The position numbers and the translations under genes were made by a program. A model generated the notes under the pieces. The model searched no databases. It saw nothing but the letters and a program-made list of their open reading frames with translations, and was not told the DNA's origin. Below are positions 9,701 through 17,580 of a stretch of 60,605 nucleotides of DNA, piece after piece (the stretch's first letter is position 1; every line of letters starts with the position of its first letter). This stretch comes from an uncultured Oscillospiraceae bacterium (GTDB taxonomy: Bacteria > Bacillota > Clostridia > Oscillospirales > Oscillospiraceae), in contig CAJUFJ010000016.1 of assembly GCA_910585815.1 (NCBI GenBank), forward strand, positions 1 through 60,605. The letters are read 5' to 3'.

Positions 9701-12700
9701 ATTTCGGCAACAGCCCCAAAGGCTCCCTCCTGATAAAGAAAATTGACGCCAGCACCCATGAGCCGCTGAGTGACTGCGAATTTTTTATCACCGACAGCCA
9801 TGGGACCATGATTGGAGACGCCAATGGCAAGTTTGTGACAGACAGCGCCGGGACTATCCTGATTTCCAATATCGACCCCGGTACCACCATAGTGGCGCGT
9901 GAAACCAGGGCCAGGGAGAACTACATCCTGGACGACGTGCCCCAGACCGCCACCATCAAGGCGGGCCAGACCGTTACCCTGGAGTTCCGCAACCAGCCCA
10001 AGGGGTCCGTCACGCTCTATAAATTCAGCAGCGTGGACCGCCGGACGCCACTGGAGGGTGTAGGCTTCAAAATCACCTTTGCGGATGGGCAGGTCGTAGA
10101 CAACATCGGCGGCAAGCTGTCCTCTAACGGAATCTACTATACCAATTCCGAGGGCCAGATCAACATCAGTGGTGTGACCGGAACGCTGATTTTTACCGAA
10201 ATCTCCAGTATTCCGGGCTATTTAATTGACGAAAACCGCAAGAGCCAGACCATTGTGGTGAATCCGGGAGACCACCAGAGCGTGTACTTTTACAACATCC
10301 CTGAGAACACCCTGATCATCGAAAAGTATATCGAGGAGGAGGGCAGCGAACACAAGCCGCTAAAGGGCGTCACCTTCCTTGTGACCGATTCCAGCGGGGC
10401 CGTCATCGGCAACAGCAACGGCGAGTTCATCTCCGGTGAGGATGGCCGAGTAGTCATTGCCGGAGTGCAGCCCGGTACTACGGTCATCGCACGGGAGATC
10501 AAGGTGCCTGAAGGCGTGGTGCTGGATGGTACCCCCAAAACCATCAAAATTAGCGACAGCGGGGCAAACATCCTCCGCTTCTACAACAAGAAAACCGGAT
10601 ATTTGGTGGTCCGAAAATTGGATTCTGTCACGAAGCAGCCGCTGGCGGGGGTTGAGTTTGAATTGACCTATGCGGACGGAAGCTATGTGGATGACAACTT
10701 CGGCCATCTGTCCAGCAAGGGCCGGTTTAAGACCAACGATGCTGGGGAGATCCGTGTTCCTGTTGTCGGAACCGTCGTGGTCAAGGAGGTCAAGACCCTC
10801 CCCACCCATGTTATTGACCAGGCCACGCAGATCCAGACCGTCACCGTCAACCCTGCGGACACCCAGACAATCGTGGTGTATAACGAACCCCTTTGTTCGC
10901 TGACGCTGCGGAAATTGGATGCAGTTACGGGGAAGCCCGTACCCAACACTGAGTTTACCTTGAAGGATGGCAACGGGACGGTCCTGGGCCGCTACACAAC
11001 CGGGACTGATGGGACTGTGACCGTCACCGGCCTCATGCCTAACTCCACCGTCGTAGTAGTGGAAACCAGGGTTCCCTCCAATTATGTCCTGGACCCCACG
11101 CCCCGGACCATCATTGTCCGCAACGGCAGCAACAGCGTATCCAGCGGCGGAACCAGCAACGGCGGGAACACCGGCCCAGTGGACGGCAGCGGCAATGACC
11201 TGACCGTAGAAAATATTCCCAAAACTACATTGACCATTGAGAAATACTTGGAAACTGAAACTGGTGAACAGCCCTTGAAGGGTGTAACCTTTCTGGTGAC
11301 GGATTCCAGCGGTGCGGTCATCGGACCCAACAATGGGGAGTACATTTCCGATGAAAACGGCCGCATTGTGATCCCAAACCTGGAGCCGGGCATCACGATT
11401 ACCGCCAAGGAGATCAAGGTCCCGGACGGCGTGGTGCTGGACTCCACACCCAAGAGCATCGAGATCAAGGGCGGCGAAGGTGGGCAGACGCTCCGTTTTG
11501 TCAATAAGCCTACCGGGTATCTCGTCATCAAAAAACTGAACAAGCTCACTTCCGAGCCTTTGGCTGGGGTGGAGTTCAAATTGAGCTATGCTTCCGGCGA
11601 GTTCGTGGATGACGCCTATGGGCATCTGTCCTCCCTGGGCCTCTACAAAACCGATCAGAATGGAGAAATCCGGGTCCCGGTTGTGGGCACCATCGTGGTC
11701 GAGGAAGTCAGGACCTTGCCCGGATTCACCATCGACCCCGGAACCAAGCGGCAGGTGGTCACGGTGCATCCGGCAGACACACAAACCCTCACCGTGTACA
11801 ATACCCCTGGAACGACGCTCACGATTCAGAAGCTGGTAACTGGCACCAAGGACAAGCCTCTGGCCGGAGTCGAGTTCCTGATCACCGACAGCAGCGGCGC
11901 CTATGTTGGCCCCAACAAGGGCATCTATAAAACGGACGAGTTTGGGCAAATCGTACTCTCCGATCTGAAGCCGGGTACGGTCATCACCGCGAAGGAAACC
12001 GCCACAGTGGACGGGTTCGTGCTGGACAGTACGCCGAAGTCCATTGAGATTAAGGAGGGCGAGGGCCAGACGTTGACCTTTTACAACGCCCCTGTGGGTG
12101 GTTTGGAACTGATTAAGGTCTCTGAGGCGGACAAGTCCCAGCGCATCAAGGGTGTCACCTTTGAGATTCGGAAGATGGACGGCGCTCTGGTGGACACCGT
12201 GACCACCGGGGACCGGGGCCGGGTCCATGTTTCCCTGGACGCAGGCGATTACTACTGTGTGGAGGTCGAGGCAGCTGAGGGGTTCAAGCTCGACAGCACG
12301 CCGCACTACTTCACTATTAAGGACAACGAGACCACCACGCTGACCGTGACCAACGCCCCCTTTAGCGGAATCATCCTCCATAAAATCGACAGTGTGACCG
12401 GCCTGGGAATTTATAAAGTGAAGTTTTTGGTTTATGACCAGAACAAGAATCCCATTGGCGAGTACACCACGGACGATGGCGGGTATATCTACATCGACGA
12501 TTTGACCGTACAGGGAAAAGGCCGGCTGTATATCCGCGAATTGGAGGCTGCACCTGGCTATGAACTGGATAAGGAGTACAAGACTGTCTATGTCCAGCCG
12601 GGCAAAACGATCGAAATCGAGTGGAAGAACACCCCAATCACCGGGCAGTTCCAGGTCTACAAGTACGCCGCCGAGTACAACGAGGTCACTGGCACACCTG

Positions 12701-13485
12701 CCGGAGCTCCCCTCCAGGGTGCTGTGTATGAAATCAGCGAGGCCCGCAGCGGTCGTGTCGTGGACTACATCACCACCGACGCCCGGGGCGTGGCTGCCTC
12801 CAAGGCTTTGCCGTTAGGCCGCTATAAAATCGTCGAAACCACCGCACCGGCCTATTGGCAGGTCAGCGGAAAGACCTTTGACGAAACTTTGGAATACTTA
12901 GGGCAAATCATCAAGGTGAGCGACTACGACAAGCCCTCCAACCTGGGTGTGACCATCACCAAGTGGGGCAACGCCGAGGTGCTGGCCGGGAGCCAGATGC
13001 GCTACGACTTTACGGTTGCCAACACCAGCAACGTGCCTCTGGACAACTACTACTGGCATGATCGCATTCCCACCGACGCAGCCCGGGCCACAGTATTCAC
13101 AACGGGGACCTACAGTGCTAGGTTGAATTACCGTATTCTCTACAAGACCAACTACTCCGGGACCTATCAGGTGCTGGCGTCCAATCTGATTACCAGCAGC
13201 AGCTATTCCTTCAGCCTGAACGCCATTCCCATGCAGGCAGGCGAGTATGTCACAGATATTTACTGTGATTTCGGTAAAGTGCCTGTGGGCTTCCAGTCCA
13301 CCAGCAATCCCACGCTGACGGTTCAGGTCCTGGGCACTATCGCCAACGGCTATCAGATCATCAACCGGGCTGATGTGGGCGGCAAGTACCAGGGGACCTG
13401 GCAGACCAGCCAGGCCAGCTGGGTCACTGTTGTGCGCAAACTGACCAACACAGTTATTCCCACGCTCCCCAAGACAGGCTACTAA
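6721..13485 (+). CDS. Giant thioester/CnaB-repeat surface adhesin ending in LPKTGY
   Basis: A 2254-residue secreted protein. A signal peptide ends near AAFA. A thioester-type adhesin domain follows, with Cys75 (GFCAEHG) and Gln143 (VQAVIW), the pair expected to form an internal thioester that couples covalently to host or partner-cell amines. About 19 consecutive CnaB/SpaA-type Ig repeats follow, each opening with a Lys-containing strand (such as LTVKKVD) and closing with a Glu/Asn-containing strand, the pattern of isopeptide-bonded stalk domains. A DUF11-like domain of about 180 residues precedes the C-terminal LPKTGY. The ORF stops right there, with no hydrophobic span or basic tail. ATG at 6721 is chosen (GGAG 8 bases upstream) over an in-frame ATG at 6703. 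The sortase two genes upstream is the probable partner. Confidence 0.93.
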   Translation: MKKFHFPRNRIVSALLVLACLLGLLPTAAFAASPSTIKMTDCDQSGNSYISASIGQCYVHQLKFDVNNKNTIGFCAEHGKGMGWSLEGQTWGHPQPVTDPTVKTMMAYFYAHSTGVFTDQAKALGEDQIWASDYVWTMDAWVQAVIWRYKEGLMSDPVTACAEELMSVYNGLKGGHYSSIDDLLDGTSFRDRAQYVLDLGAQGVWGDCDVYEYKYTGSSTSYQPANNVQAIMIGELTVTREKYELTVKKVDATNPNKGLPGARFKVTSENGSYSKEIVTGSDGTYTLRNLDANTYGIVELSPPEGYEIDNAGPQYITLPSGGNKTVTVTFTDTPIITGEGSIRKVDADDPTKGLAGAVIKITGVDNDFTGTYVTGAGGYLTDVPWKDMPIGSFTAEEVTSPEGYTKSPDVSKTKQTFVWDGKTDVALAFENDARVKIQLIKLDDSDSPLPGAVFNILKDGQIIGTEATKADGSITVTDVTEGLYAFVEVSAPEPFACLTEPVFAHVDQATINGGGTVTVTATDQKLPSLTILKKDGQTSTVIPGTTFEVKAIDGSYHNDVVTGADGKATLSHIPVGSYEVTEKSVPDPYTLGEVTTQTIYLGPGDSRELVFDNLKQPELTISKVELGSGKGIPDTVFTISGIDSDYRHDVTTGADGTVTLRVAPGSYRIIEKSVPEPYCLPEDENDCVQTVSLNPGDSKELIFKNAKKPLLTLSKIDADSQEPIPNTVLTVKALDGTYQDDWKTGPNGTVSLRVEPGTYEITEKSVPSPYYVPDKDADRTQTITLSPGDEKTLVFRNRKAPELTIFKENSITGEPIEHAKFHITYTSNGEAAEAPTTIDYGEAFTDTRGEIKVHELGKRLYPGEFTITELEPADGFQLKEPITQKVIIHGNESKTVRFQNTPLSALVVWKYDSVTGAPVEGCIFQVRYMSGTSGTGGTVIGTYKTGPGGSFTLNRLKAGAYTVEELASDGDHVMDSAPQTAYISGKEQDVVQLYFGNSPKGSLLIKKIDASTHEPLSDCEFFITDSHGTMIGDANGKFVTDSAGTILISNIDPGTTIVARETRARENYILDDVPQTATIKAGQTVTLEFRNQPKGSVTLYKFSSVDRRTPLEGVGFKITFADGQVVDNIGGKLSSNGIYYTNSEGQINISGVTGTLIFTEISSIPGYLIDENRKSQTIVVNPGDHQSVYFYNIPENTLIIEKYIEEEGSEHKPLKGVTFLVTDSSGAVIGNSNGEFISGEDGRVVIAGVQPGTTVIAREIKVPEGVVLDGTPKTIKISDSGANILRFYNKKTGYLVVRKLDSVTKQPLAGVEFELTYADGSYVDDNFGHLSSKGRFKTNDAGEIRVPVVGTVVVKEVKTLPTHVIDQATQIQTVTVNPADTQTIVVYNEPLCSLTLRKLDAVTGKPVPNTEFTLKDGNGTVLGRYTTGTDGTVTVTGLMPNSTVVVVETRVPSNYVLDPTPRTIIVRNGSNSVSSGGTSNGGNTGPVDGSGNDLTVENIPKTTLTIEKYLETETGEQPLKGVTFLVTDSSGAVIGPNNGEYISDENGRIVIPNLEPGITITAKEIKVPDGVVLDSTPKSIEIKGGEGGQTLRFVNKPTGYLVIKKLNKLTSEPLAGVEFKLSYASGEFVDDAYGHLSSLGLYKTDQNGEIRVPVVGTIVVEEVRTLPGFTIDPGTKRQVVTVHPADTQTLTVYNTPGTTLTIQKLVTGTKDKPLAGVEFLITDSSGAYVGPNKGIYKTDEFGQIVLSDLKPGTVITAKETATVDGFVLDSTPKSIEIKEGEGQTLTFYNAPVGGLELIKVSEADKSQRIKGVTFEIRKMDGALVDTVTTGDRGRVHVSLDAGDYYCVEVEAAEGFKLDSTPHYFTIKDNETTTLTVTNAPFSGIILHKIDSVTGLGIYKVKFLVYDQNKNPIGEYTTDDGGYIYIDDLTVQGKGRLYIRELEAAPGYELDKEYKTVYVQPGKTIEIEWKNTPITGQFQVYKYAAEYNEVTGTPAGAPLQGAVYEISEARSGRVVDYITTDARGVAASKALPLGRYKIVETTAPAYWQVSGKTFDETLEYLGQIIKVSDYDKPSNLGVTITKWGNAEVLAGSQMRYDFTVANTSNVPLDNYYWHDRIPTDAARATVFTTGTYSARLNYRILYKTNYSGTYQVLASNLITSSSYSFSLNAIPMQAGEYVTDIYCDFGKVPVGFQSTSNPTLTVQVLGTIANGYQIINRADVGGKYQGTWQTSQASWVTVVRKLTNTVIPTLPKTGY
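7450..12940 (+). repeat. Array of about 19 CnaB-domain coding repeats
   Basis: Each unit is about 90-105 codons. Units beginning near 10305 and 10600 closely match those near 11224 and 11515 in order and sequence (both carry GVTFLVTDSSGAVIG then GYLV..KL), which indicates a two-domain internal duplication. The unit near 11813 is related to the first member of the pair. Confidence 0.8.
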
Positions 13486-13505
13486 AGCAAAAGAGGGACG
13501 GTCCT

Positions 13506-13539
13506 TTCGGGGCAACTCCCATAAAGAAGTTGCCCCGAA
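13506..13539 (+). terminator. Strong stem-loop after the adhesin gene
   Basis: TTCGGGGCAACT pairs with AGTTGCCCCGAA (12 bp) 20 bases after the adhesin stop. No T-run follows. Bases 13540-13652 show no further gene. Confidence 0.6.
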
Positions 13540-13652
13540 GGTGGGAGCCGTAAAAAGCGAGTTGCCTATTTTAGACGGCGTAGCTTCGGTTACACCATCT
13601 TTTTCTTGCAGGTTCGTTTATCCATTATCTAATTCCCTCCGATATGCTTAAT

Positions 13653-14564
13653 TTATTTTACGGCTACCTGTTGATCTTGGTAAAGTGGATTGGTCAATAT
13701 CTCCGCATTATCCCCAACAAACGCTTTTGCGGCATTCTGGTCGCCCTGGAGCTGCCACATAAACCACGCGGTCACATAGCCGTCCGCAGAATACAGCATC
13801 TTCCCGTGATCCATGCCGGGGCGCAGGGCTATGACGGTACCAGCGGGTATCGCCTCGGCAAGACCCTTCACTCCGTCCGGGGTGATTACGTCGTTTTCGG
13901 CTGCGGCCAGTATCAAGGTGGGGGTGGTCATTTTGCTGGGGTCGTAGTCTAGCCCGATGGCCATCGCCAACGCCCACTCGGTGGGGGACAGGCTGACGGC
14001 GCAGGTATACAGTTCGCCGTGAGGCTGTTCACTAACCGCGTTGAACACCGCCACACCACCCTGGGAGTGGCCGGATATGCCAATGTGTTCTGTGTCCACC
14101 TTCTGATAAAATACACTGTCCAGGTCATTGTTCTGCTCCAGCAGCCAGACAAGGGTGGCCTCGGCGGAGGCCCCGGTGCAGGTGCTGGGGTCTTCGTTCC
14201 CCAGCACAATAAATCCCCAGGAGGCTAAATGCTGAAACAGTGCTTGATACCTGGAGGCCCCGACACCTGTTCCGTTGACAAAAACGACAACCGGGAACGT
14301 GCTTTCGCTTTCCTCCAGATCAGCCGGATAGTAGGCCACAAATTTTTTCCAATCGCCTGGGGCCTCCGCCTCGATGCGTTTTACCTGATATTGACCCGAC
14401 GCCATATATGCGGCCTCAATTTCACCGCCGGTTTCCACTGTTTTTGTATAATTTTTGGGAACCATCGGCGCGGTGAAAATTCGGAAAATCAGGATAGCCA
14501 GCAACGCAATAATCACTAAAACAGCTATGCCAATCATTTTCAAAACTTTGGTTGCAATTTTCAT
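13653..14564 (-). CDS. Membrane-anchored alpha/beta hydrolase (chlorophyllase/DLH-like)
   Basis: A 303-residue protein with one N-terminal membrane helix (about residues 8-30) and an extracytoplasmic alpha/beta-hydrolase domain. The nucleophile elbow GHSQGG places Ser167; probable partners are Asp in AAENDVITP and His in GMDHGKM near the C-terminus. It should hydrolyse an ester or amide outside the membrane; the substrate is unknown. Its ATG overlaps the TGA of the upstream hydrolase gene (ATGA). It is the last gene of a three-gene minus-strand operon facing a TetR-type regulator. Confidence 0.85.
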   Translation of the reverse strand: MKIATKVLKMIGIAVLVIIALLAILIFRIFTAPMVPKNYTKTVETGGEIEAAYMASGQYQVKRIEAEAPGDWKKFVAYYPADLEESESTFPVVVFVNGTGVGASRYQALFQHLASWGFIVLGNEDPSTCTGASAEATLVWLLEQNNDLDSVFYQKVDTEHIGISGHSQGGVAVFNAVSEQPHGELYTCAVSLSPTEWALAMAIGLDYDPSKMTTPTLILAAAENDVITPDGVKGLAEAIPAGTVIALRPGMDHGKMLYSADGYVTAWFMWQLQGDQNAAKAFVGDNAEILTNPLYQDQQVAVK

Positions 14565-15540
14565 GGCGATACCCCCATGTATTTGTCTAAATACTCGTCA
14601 ATGGCCTCCATCCACTGGCGTGAGAGGGCACTGTCGTTCTGGAGCCCGTGGCCGGAGTGGGGGAACTCAAAGTATTTGTGATCCACATGGTTTCCTCCAA
14701 CGCGGCCTTGAGCCGCAGGGAGGCCAGGAAGGGCTGCGCCTTGTCGTGAGTTCCGTAGGCGGCCACTGTAGGGACGGGGTTGTGGCGCACCCACTCAGCG
14801 GCAGCGATGGGCTTCACCTTCTCCAGGTAGGAGCCGTCCGCCACCTCCGTGGGGGTGATCTCCACCCCGGCCATCACGCCGAACAATTCGGCACAGGCCT
14901 CGTCGCTCTGGTCCAGGCCAAAGACGCCCCAGTCCTCCTGATAGAAGCTGGACGGCCCCACCCCGCCGAAGGTGAGCACCACGGGCGCTGGGGCCGACCG
15001 CCCGTCCCGGTAGGCGTAGAGCATGGCCAAACAGTGGCCCGCCGAGCCGCCGGCCACCGCCATTTTGTCGATGGGGTAGCCGGTCTCCGCCGCGGCGGCG
15101 ACAACACAGGGCATCGCCGCTTTGATTTCATTGGACTGGGAGAGGACGCTGGCCTTCGGGTGGACCTCGTCCCGGAGGGGGTAGTTAATCCCCGCCGCCA
15201 CGTAGCCCTTGGAGCACAGCCAGGAGAGCATCTCCCGGTCCTCCGCCTTGTCGCCCGTGGTGAAGCCGCCCGCGTGGAGATAGACCACCAGGCCGTAACT
15301 CCCCCTGCCGCCGTCCTTCGGGAGGTACAGGTCAAATTTGTTGGCCTCACCCTCCCCGTAGGGCAGATCGGTTTTCAGCGTGCCCAGCGCGTCGCTCCAC
15401 TGGACGGAATACTCTTTGGCCCAGGCGGGCTTGATCGCCACCTTTGACGCCATCCCGGCCCCAAAGGCCAGCAGAAAAACCAAAATACCCATCCATGCCG
15501 GCACAGCCTTCACCCTCTTTTCGTTCACGGTTTTGCTCAT
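14561..15540 (-). pseudogene. Frameshifted alpha/beta hydrolase/esterase
   Basis: Esterase-like protein with an N-terminal membrane helix, an oxyanion motif (LHAGG) and a nucleophile elbow (GGSAGH). The frame from 15540 loses homology after about residue 280 (AALEE) and would end at 14587. The adjacent frame carries the expected C-terminus, with SGHG (catalytic His) and EAIDEYLDKYMGVSP, and stops at 14561 exactly overlapping the next start. One missing A in the run near 14690-14693 would restore a continuous protein of about 326 residues. It is either a recent inactivating indel or a sequencing error. Confidence 0.8.
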
Positions 15541-15671
15541 AGGAAGTTTCCTCCAAACAGCGTACCGCCCAGCAGGAGGTTTAACGCGGCCCGCACCGCC
15601 AGCCGCCCCAGCACAAAGCCAATCACCGTAATAATTGCCAGGATCAGCAGTCTTTTCTGTGTCAATGCCAT
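15537..15671 (-). CDS. 44-residue single-span membrane peptide
   Basis: A small gene that starts at ATG 15671 with GGGAGG upstream. It encodes MALTQKRLLILAIITVIG and continues as one hydrophobic helix with a basic C-terminal half. Its TGA overlaps the ATG of the hydrolase gene, so it is the first member of that operon. No family is recognised; a chaperone or partner for the membrane hydrolases is a guess. Confidence 0.6.
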   Translation of the reverse strand: MALTQKRLLILAIITVIGFVLGRLAVRAALNLLLGGTLFGGNFL

Positions 15672-15685
15672 TCCAATATCCTCCC

Positions 15686-15730
15686 TTGACAGATTCTATT
15701 TTCTATGTTATGATTTGGTACAATTGTAAC
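15686..15730 (+). promoter_or_regulatory. Consensus promoter and palindromic operator for the TetR gene
   Basis: TTGACA (15686-15691) and TATGAT (15709-15714) with 17-base spacing form a near-perfect sigma-A promoter toward the TetR gene. Just downstream TACAATTGTA (15719-15728) is a 10-bp palindrome, a plausible TetR-family operator. The region lies between the regulator and the hydrolase operon, so it could control both. Confidence 0.65.
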
Positions 15731-15782
15731 AGCATTTTAAGTGTAACGGCGTGGAACTGAATTGTCAATGGAGGCAGCAGAA

Positions 15783-16307
15783 ATGGAACAAAAGGTGAAA
15801 AATGTATCACCGTTCAGCAACGAGAGCCGCAACGCCTATGTGGTGGAGCATCTTACCAGCTCCATGCTGGCGCTGCTGGAGGAAAAGCCCATTGCGGAAA
15901 TTTCCATCAGCGAGCTGTGCGGCATGGCCGGGGTGGGACGGACATCTTTCTACCGCAATTATTCGGACAAAGAAGGGATTATCAAAGCATATATTGAGCA
16001 CCTGTTTCAGGATTGGGTGGAAAAATGGAAAACAGCCCCTGACCTTTCAGTAAAAGAAACCGTTCAAATTTTGTTTTCCCATTTTGAGGCGAACTGGGAT
16101 TTTTACAGTCTGCTGAACAAACGGGGGCTGGTCTATCTGCTCAAGGACATCATTCTGGACTTGTGCGGCTTTGACCCGGAACAGGAGCTGGTTGCCGCCT
16201 ACTCCTCCGCCTATGTAGGATTCTTTTTGTATGGCTGGATTGAGGTTTGGTTCCGGCGAGGCATGAAGGACACAACAGAAGAATTGATCGCCCACCTTCC
16301 TCAATAG
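15783..16307 (+). CDS. TetR/AcrR family transcriptional regulator
   Basis: A 174-residue repressor-type protein. The N-terminal helix-turn-helix (about residues 25-60, ISISELCGMAGVGRTSFYRN) is typical of TetR regulators of the DhaS-like branch; the rest is a helical ligand domain. ATG at 15783 is preferred, with GGAGG 8 bases upstream; an upstream in-frame start would overlap that site. It is divergent from the membrane-hydrolase operon, its likely target. Confidence 0.9.
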   Translation: MEQKVKNVSPFSNESRNAYVVEHLTSSMLALLEEKPIAEISISELCGMAGVGRTSFYRNYSDKEGIIKAYIEHLFQDWVEKWKTAPDLSVKETVQILFSHFEANWDFYSLLNKRGLVYLLKDIILDLCGFDPEQELVAAYSSAYVGFFLYGWIEVWFRRGMKDTTEELIAHLPQ

Positions 16308-16322
16308 AGAATTTATCAAAAA

Positions 16323-16355
16323 GCGGAGTTTCTGAAGTCGATTCAGAAACTCCGC
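16323..16355 (+). terminator. Stem-loop after the TetR gene
   Basis: A 14-bp perfect stem (GCGGAGTTTCTGAA / TTCAGAAACTCCGC) with a 5-base loop. No T-run on the plus strand. Its position between TetR and the facing cupin gene suggests a terminator. Confidence 0.6.
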
Positions 16356-16444
16356 AAAATCATTATTGGTAAATCAATTCGTGTAGATGATTTCCTCCGA
16401 TTAGGCCTTGCAGGTATTCATTGCGACTGTCTGCAAATAGTAAG

Positions 16445-16474
16445 GGAGAGGTAACTTACTTATGTTACCTCTCC
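16445..16474 (-). terminator. Stem-loop after the cupin gene
   Basis: GGAGAGGTAAC (16445-16455) pairs with GTTACCTCTCC (16464-16474), 11 bp. It lies just beyond the stop of the minus-strand cupin gene. Confidence 0.55.
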
Positions 16475-16493
16475 GTCGGGCCATCCCTCTGCT

Positions 16494-16817
16494 TTAGAAG
16501 GAAACAGTGAGCTGCATTTTGAACCGGGTTTCGCCATACACAGCGTGGGGAATGTCTTTCGGCATGATAAGGGTTTCTCCTTCTGTCAGCAGGAAAACCT
16601 CGTCGTCAACAGTAAATCGTCCTGTGCCATCCAGCACTGTGACCATGGCGTCTCCGCCCGCTGCGTGGGTGGAGATTTCCTCGCCTTGGTCGAAGGAGAA
16701 AATGGTCATACTGACGTGCTCATTCTGTACCAGAGTTTTGCTGACCACCTGTCCATCCTGGTAATCTACCAGATCCTTCAGCTTTAGGCTGACCTGCTTG
16801 GAAATGTTCTTATACAT
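16494..16817 (-). CDS. Single-domain cupin protein
   Basis: A 107-residue cupin beta-barrel protein. The first motif region includes STHAAGGDAMVTVLDG and the second PKDIPHAVYG, with His residues that could bind a metal. ATG at 16817 follows GGAGG on the minus strand; a longer in-frame reading to 16997 has no support. Small cupins of this kind bind small molecules or act as isomerases; the substrate is unknown. It lies alone between two convergent cargo blocks. Confidence 0.82.
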   Translation of the reverse strand: MYKNISKQVSLKLKDLVDYQDGQVVSKTLVQNEHVSMTIFSFDQGEEISTHAAGGDAMVTVLDGTGRFTVDDEVFLLTEGETLIMPKDIPHAVYGETRFKMQLTVSF

Positions 16818-16897
16818 AGCGATTCCTCCATATTTTTTGAGGTGATAAATATTGAATATCGAGTTTACACTGACGGTCCTGCGCCGGGAGCATCTGC

Positions 16898-16999
16898 TCA
16901 TGGACCACGCCCCCCCACAGTATACAGTTTGAGCACCTGACGGAACAGCTTCTGAGTGTCTTTTCCGCCGCTGCTCTTGGCCTGCTTCGCATGGCACAT
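16898..16999 (-). other. Possible 33-codon gene remnant
   Basis: In the 203-base gap between the cupin and YjbR genes a short frame starts MCHAKQAKSSGGKDTQKLF and ends soon after a run of seven G. An adjacent frame continues with protein-like sequence (VVHEQMLPAQDRQCKLDIQY), so a slip in the G-run may have split an older gene. No family is recognised. Confidence 0.2.
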
Positions 17000-17020
17000 C
17001 GGTACAATCTCCAGGACTGT

Positions 17021-17425
17021 CTACTCCTCCGCTGGCCGAGTTTGCTTTTTCTTACGTTTAGGGGCAACGCTGTCATAGCTCAATTCCAGCAGCGGGATGA
17101 TTTGGTCATCGGAAACGGAGCCGTCCAGAACAATGGAGATCCAATGGTTTTTATTCATGTGGTATGCCGGGAAAAACCCCTTCGTCGAGAGAAGGGAACC
17201 AATCATAATGGTGCTGCACTTCACGTTCATTACATCAAGGGTCTGTTCCCCGGAGAGGCCCAGCCGCTCAGGGAGGACTCGCATAATGATGGCGTACCAC
17301 TTCCTGCTGGCGGGATGACGGAACACGGCGCTGTCCGGGCTGTCCGTCCAGAGGTATTCTGCCTCAGTCCCGTAGGCGTCCTGCATATACTGTATGATAC
17401 GTCCACGCTGAGAGTATTCAGCCAT
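17021..17425 (-). CDS. MmcQ/YjbR family protein
   Basis: A 134-residue protein of the MmcQ/YjbR fold, a CyaY-like fold with presumed DNA- or ligand-binding role. Typical features are the N-terminal GTEAEYLW and the end of the fold with NKNHWISIVLDG. A Lys/Arg-rich tail follows (PKRKKKQTR). ATG at 17425 is preferred over 17431 because GGGGA sits at a usable distance. It overlaps the zinc-ribbon gene upstream by 8 bases, so the RhuM, zinc-ribbon and YjbR genes form one operon. Function is not known. Confidence 0.8.
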   Translation of the reverse strand: MAEYSQRGRIIQYMQDAYGTEAEYLWTDSPDSAVFRHPASRKWYAIIMRVLPERLGLSGEQTLDVMNVKCSTIMIGSLLSTKGFFPAYHMNKNHWISIVLDGSVSDDQIIPLLELSYDSVAPKRKKKQTRPAEE

Positions 17426-17579
17426 TTCCATCCCCCTGGAACTCTTTCAAGTGCTCCTCATACTCCTGCCGCTCCATCTCGTTGGCCTCACGGACAGCGT
17501 ATTTCCCACAGTCGGGGCACTGCTCCGGCTCAACAGTGCGGCTGAAGATAAAGCGGCACTTGTCGCATACAAAAATCAT
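17418..17579 (-). CDS. 53-residue zinc-ribbon protein
   Basis: A small protein with two Cys pairs, CDKC near the start and CPDC about 16 residues on, as in rubredoxin-like zinc ribbons. A charged helical C-terminus (NEMERQEYEEHLKEF) follows. It starts at ATG 17579, one base after the RhuM stop, and its stop overlaps the YjbR start. The tight packing indicates translational coupling. A metal-binding or adaptor role is inferred. Confidence 0.7.
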   Translation of the reverse strand: MIFVCDKCRFIFSRTVEPEQCPDCGKYAVREANEMERQEYEEHLKEFQGDGNG

Positions 17580-17580
17580 T

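Noticed and set aside
10360..12381. 673-codon minus-strand frame
   Set aside because: Mirror of the CnaB repeats in the adhesin gene; the repeat pattern explains it.
14587..15540. Uninterrupted 317-residue hydrolase reading
   Set aside because: The last 35 residues are out of frame with the family; the proper C-terminus with the catalytic His lies in the neighbouring frame.
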